Source of the DNA: CAKSNH01 sp964422725
Lineage (GTDB): Bacteria > Bacillota > Clostridia > UBA1381
DNA: 7,155 nucleotides
Assembly: GCA_964422725.1 (NCBI GenBank)
Contig: CAYRCC010000066.1
Span: 1 to 7,155 of the forward strand
Direction: 5' to 3'
Part shown: piece after piece, positions 5,548 to 7,155 of the stretch
Layout of the letters: each line of letters opens with the position of its first letter
Position numbering within the stretch: position 1 is the stretch's first letter
Program-made: the position numbers and the translations under genes
The notes under the pieces: generated by a model
Told to the model about the DNA's origin: nothing
The model's database searches: none
What the model saw: only the letters and a program-made list of their open reading frames with translations

Positions 5548-6237
5548 ATGATAGTTTTAATTGTACGAACGCTCATTTTATATGCAATAGTAATAACATC
5601 ACTGCGAATTATGGGAAAACGGCAGATAGGCGAACTGCAGCCGTCGGAATTGGTGGTTGCGATAATGATTTCCGACCTTGCATCAGTGCCTATGCAAGCA
5701 ATCGACACGCCTCTGCTTGCCGGAGCCGTACCGGTAATCACGCTTGTCGTCGCGGAAATTGTAATGTCCTATTTAACGCTGAAAAGCCGAAAAATACGAA
5801 AATTCGTAACGGGAGAGCCGAGCATTATAATATACGACGGACACGTCAATGAAAATGAAATGGAACGTCTGCGGTTTAACATAAACGACCTGCTGGAAGA
5901 ACTTAGAGTCAGCGGATATCCGAATATAGCGGACGTCGAGGTTGCTGTGCTTGAAACAAACGGGCAGATGAGCATTATTCCCAAGACCTACGCAAGAACG
6001 GTAACGATTGAAGATATGAATATAAAAAATCCAAACCGCGACGGCTTGGCATATATGCTCATTTCGGACGGCAGACTCAACAAAAACGAGCTTAGAAGAA
6101 GCGGAAAAAGCGAAAAATGGGTTACGGATAAGCTGAAAGAGCATAATATCGACACTGTAAGCAAGGTATTTATTGCATCGCTGGATATGCAGGATAATTT
6201 GCATATCCAGCCCAAGGGCGAAAAAGACAAAAAATAG
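5548..6237 (+). CDS. DUF421 (YetF/YcaP-family) membrane protein
   Basis: The 229-residue protein has three likely N-terminal membrane helices (about 2-20, 34-50 and 58-77), then a cytosolic domain. The family signature GKRQIGELQPSELVVAIM is at 23-40. The soluble domain shows EPSIIIYDG (90-98), LRFNINDLLEELRVSGY (108-124) and ADVEVAVLETNGQMSIIPK (128-146), all characteristic of DUF421. Its molecular activity is not established. The start is uncertain: in-frame TTG 5536 and GTG 5539 lie upstream, and the AAAGGA site (5529-5534) is 13 nt from ATG 5548 but only 4 nt from the GTG. I prefer the ATG because homologues begin close to this point. The DUF4363 gene follows 13 nt after the stop, so the two form an operon. 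Near the 3' end the coding sequence contains an 11-bp hairpin (6181-6210). Confidence 0.93.
   Translation: MIVLIVRTLILYAIVITSLRIMGKRQIGELQPSELVVAIMISDLASVPMQAIDTPLLAGAVPVITLVVAEIVMSYLTLKSRKIRKFVTGEPSIIIYDGHVNENEMERLRFNINDLLEELRVSGYPNIADVEVAVLETNGQMSIIPKTYARTVTIEDMNIKNPNRDGLAYMLISDGRLNKNELRRSGKSEKWVTDKLKEHNIDTVSKVFIASLDMQDNLHIQPKGEKDKK
6181..6210 (+). repeat. Inverted repeat inside the DUF421 coding end
   Basis: CTGGATATGCA (6181-6191) pairs perfectly with TGCATATCCAG (6200-6210) around an 8-nt loop. It ends 24 nt before the stop codon and about 40 nt before the DUF4363 start. No T tract follows, so it is not an intrinsic terminator. It could slow ribosomes, protect mRNA or bind a protein, or be chance. 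Confidence 0.7.
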
Positions 6238-6250
6238 GGGTGAACTTTGA

Positions 6251-6631
6251 ATGAAAAGTTTTATTGCGGCAATTGTGTTGTTTGGGGTATTGGTAGCCGG
6301 CGGAATTTGTTTTGTGGAGAGTGTTGACGACATATCGGCGCAAATGCTTTCGCAAAACAGCAAAATAACATATCTTATAGAAAATGAGCGGTTCGGCGAG
6401 GCAAAACCGCTGGTTAAAAAGCTGAGCGATTATATAGAGCAGAAAAGAGCTGTAATTTTAACCACAATGGACCACAGCTATGTCGACACTATAGAATTGT
6501 ATATCTGTGAACTTGAAAAATATGTCGAATACCACGCAAAAAACGATGCACTGGCAAAAAGCAACGTGTTAAGCAAGCTGTTTAAAAATCTTCCGCGCAA
6601 CTACAAACTGAAATGGGAAAATATTTTCTAA
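6251..6631 (+). CDS. DUF4363 family membrane-anchored protein
   Basis: The 126-residue protein opens with a positively charged start and one hydrophobic helix (MKSFIAAIVLFGVLVAGGIC, with the segment at about 4-22). A helical extracytoplasmic region follows, rich in Lys and Glu (for example ERFGEAKPLVKKLSDYIEQK at 46-65 and ELEKYVEYHAKND at 88-100). This architecture and its position just after a DUF421 gene match the DUF4363 family. The family's function is unknown; the anchored domain may act with the DUF421 protein at the membrane. The ribosome site AGGGGTG (6236-6242) overlaps the DUF421 stop codon, 8 nt before the ATG, so the two genes are likely co-translated. No signal-peptidase site is obvious, so it probably stays anchored by its N-terminus. 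Confidence 0.85.
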   Translation: MKSFIAAIVLFGVLVAGGICFVESVDDISAQMLSQNSKITYLIENERFGEAKPLVKKLSDYIEQKRAVILTTMDHSYVDTIELYICELEKYVEYHAKNDALAKSNVLSKLFKNLPRNYKLKWENIF

Positions 6632-6677
6632 GCTCTATCCGCAAGTCTATCACGTTTTATGTCAACCGAACATACAA

Positions 6678-6683
6678 TATAAT
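6678..6683 (+). promoter_or_regulatory. Possible -10 box for the small membrane protein gene
   Basis: TATAAT occurs in the 136-bp gap after DUF4363, about 85 nt before the next start. The hexamer 17 bp upstream (TTTTAT, 6655-6660) is a poor -35. The gene may instead be read through from the DUF421 operon, as no terminator is visible in the gap. Confidence 0.3.
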
Positions 6684-6767
6684 ATACAAAGCCTGAAGCT
6701 TCCGTGCTTAGTATATTTCAAGCCACAACAAATTGTATGCTCCGATTACGGAAAGGATGTGTGATTT

Positions 6768-6992
6768 ATGGATAGTTGCTGCAGAAATACGTGTTCGAGG
6801 TACAGCCCTTGCTGTATTTTCAGAATAATCGGTATATTGGGCGCATTATTTGCGGTTGCACTCGGAATTGTACTGGGTGTAACACTGTTTAATACGTTTG
6901 AACCGATATTGGCATCAATTATTGTTTTTGCCGTCATAATGCTTATTTTGATAATACTGGGACTTATTTATGCGTACTGTCAAAGGGAGTAG
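6768..6992 (+). CDS. Small Cys-rich two-helix membrane protein, function unknown
   Basis: The 74-residue product begins with a short tail holding five cysteines in 13 residues (CCRNTCSRYSPCC, residues 4-16). Two hydrophobic helices follow (about 18-41 and 46-70) joined by a short NTFEP turn, and the protein ends CQRE. The clustered cysteines could bind a metal or form disulfides, but there is no known motif such as a rubredoxin knuckle pair. I do not recognise the family. AAAGGA (6752-6757) lies 10 nt before ATG 6768, and the hydrophobic pattern is consistent over the whole frame, so it is likely expressed. It lies downstream of DUF421-DUF4363 on the same strand but 136 nt away, so a shared role is only a guess. 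The stop is 9 bases before the hairpin of repeat copy B. Confidence 0.75.
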   Translation: MDSCCRNTCSRYSPCCIFRIIGILGALFAVALGIVLGVTLFNTFEPILASIIVFAVIMLILIILGLIYAYCQRE

Positions 6993-7001
6993 CGGTAAAT
7001 T

Positions 7002-7032
7002 TAAGGCTGTCGGCGTTTTGCCGACAGCCTTA
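7002..7032 (+). repeat. 13-bp perfect stem-loop at the left edge of repeat copy B
   Basis: TAAGGCTGTCGGC (7002-7014) pairs with GCCGACAGCCTTA (7020-7032) around GTTTT. It holds the same position relative to the repeat core as the palindrome 3572-3613 does to copy A, but with unrelated sequence. No T tract follows on the plus strand (GAGTGTAG), so it is a poor intrinsic terminator for the 6768 gene, although it may still help to end or protect that mRNA. Confidence 0.8.
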
Positions 7033-7128
7033 GAGTGTAGACTTATTAGTTTTGCTTAAAATTTTGAGGAGATTTCGCTGTCTGCGGACAGCGACAAACT
7101 TTTTTAAAAAGTTTGAACAAAACTTAAA
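7031..7128 (+). repeat. Dispersed hairpin repeat, copy B
   Basis: The core 7031-7094 aligns with 3613-3676: TAGAGTGTAGACTTATTAG, then GTTTTGCTTAAAATTTT, then GAGGAGATTTCG. The terminal hairpin is TCGCTGTC-TGCG-GACAGCGA (7075-7094). Relative to copy A, two adjacent stem positions differ, and both partner bases differ to match (T-A became C-G, C-G became T-A). The tail CAAACTTTTTTAAAAAGTTTG (7095-7115) forms a near-perfect AT palindrome. It corresponds to the tail of copy A, which is separated from its core by an extra small hairpin. Confidence 0.85.
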
Positions 7129-7133
7129 CGCTT

Positions 7134-7155
7134 AGGAGTTTCGTCGTCTGCGGAC
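7134..7155 (+). repeat. Dispersed hairpin repeat, copy C, cut by the window edge
   Basis: AGGAGTTTCG followed by TCGTCTGCGGAC matches the end of the copy A core, including the left stem arm TCGTCGTC (7141-7148) and the TGCG loop. The sequence stops 3 bases into the right arm. It starts 66 bp after the same point in copy B, suggesting a tandem arrangement that continues beyond the window. Confidence 0.75.

Noticed and set aside
5773..6363. Long minus-strand frame opposite DUF421 and DUF4363
   Set aside because: It spans the antisense of two recognised genes and has no start context.

Overview
This looks like chromosomal DNA of an anaerobic Gram-positive bacterium of the Clostridia (Bacillota). 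The evidence is strong AAGGAGG-type ribosome sites, AT-rich gaps with sigma-A type promoters, a tRNA gene with an encoded CCA, a YerC/YecD-type TrpR-like regulator, a DUF421 membrane protein followed by a DUF4363 protein, and a methyltransferase whose closest recalled relatives are clostridial. No phage, transposase, CRISPR or plasmid gene is seen, so this is mainly housekeeping territory.

Layout. Positions 1-84 carry a minus-strand tRNA-Leu(UAG), driven by an almost ideal promoter at 210-238. Positions 239-671 are AT-rich and gene-free. They hold a candidate small RNA (about 413-500, minus) with its own extended -10. Positions 672-3539 form a minus-strand unit: promoter, a beta-CASP metallo-beta-lactamase-fold protein (1863-3476), a uridine-kinase-like nucleoside kinase (854-1843), then an intrinsic terminator (672-711). 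Positions 3541-3789 contain a perfect 42-bp palindrome and one copy of a dispersed hairpin repeat. Positions 3790-5457 read leftwards: yerC-like regulator, an overlapping SAM methyltransferase, then a 148-residue protein of unknown function. From 5485 the strand switches. A DUF421 membrane protein and a DUF4363 protein follow in one operon, then a small Cys-rich two-helix membrane protein (6768-6992). The window ends in a second full copy and a truncated third copy of the hairpin repeat (7002-7155).

How the genes relate. The beta-CASP/kinase pair suggests RNA turnover beside nucleoside salvage, but only gene order supports that link. The regulator and methyltransferase are probably translationally coupled. 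DUF421 and DUF4363 are a recurrent pair in spore-forming Clostridia; their biochemical role is not known to me.

The most interesting item is the dispersed repeat. Two full copies about 3.4 kb apart share a nearly identical core of about 64 bp. The core ends in a hairpin whose stem has changed at two paired positions with pairing kept. A partial third copy 66 bp after the second suggests a small array running past the window edge.
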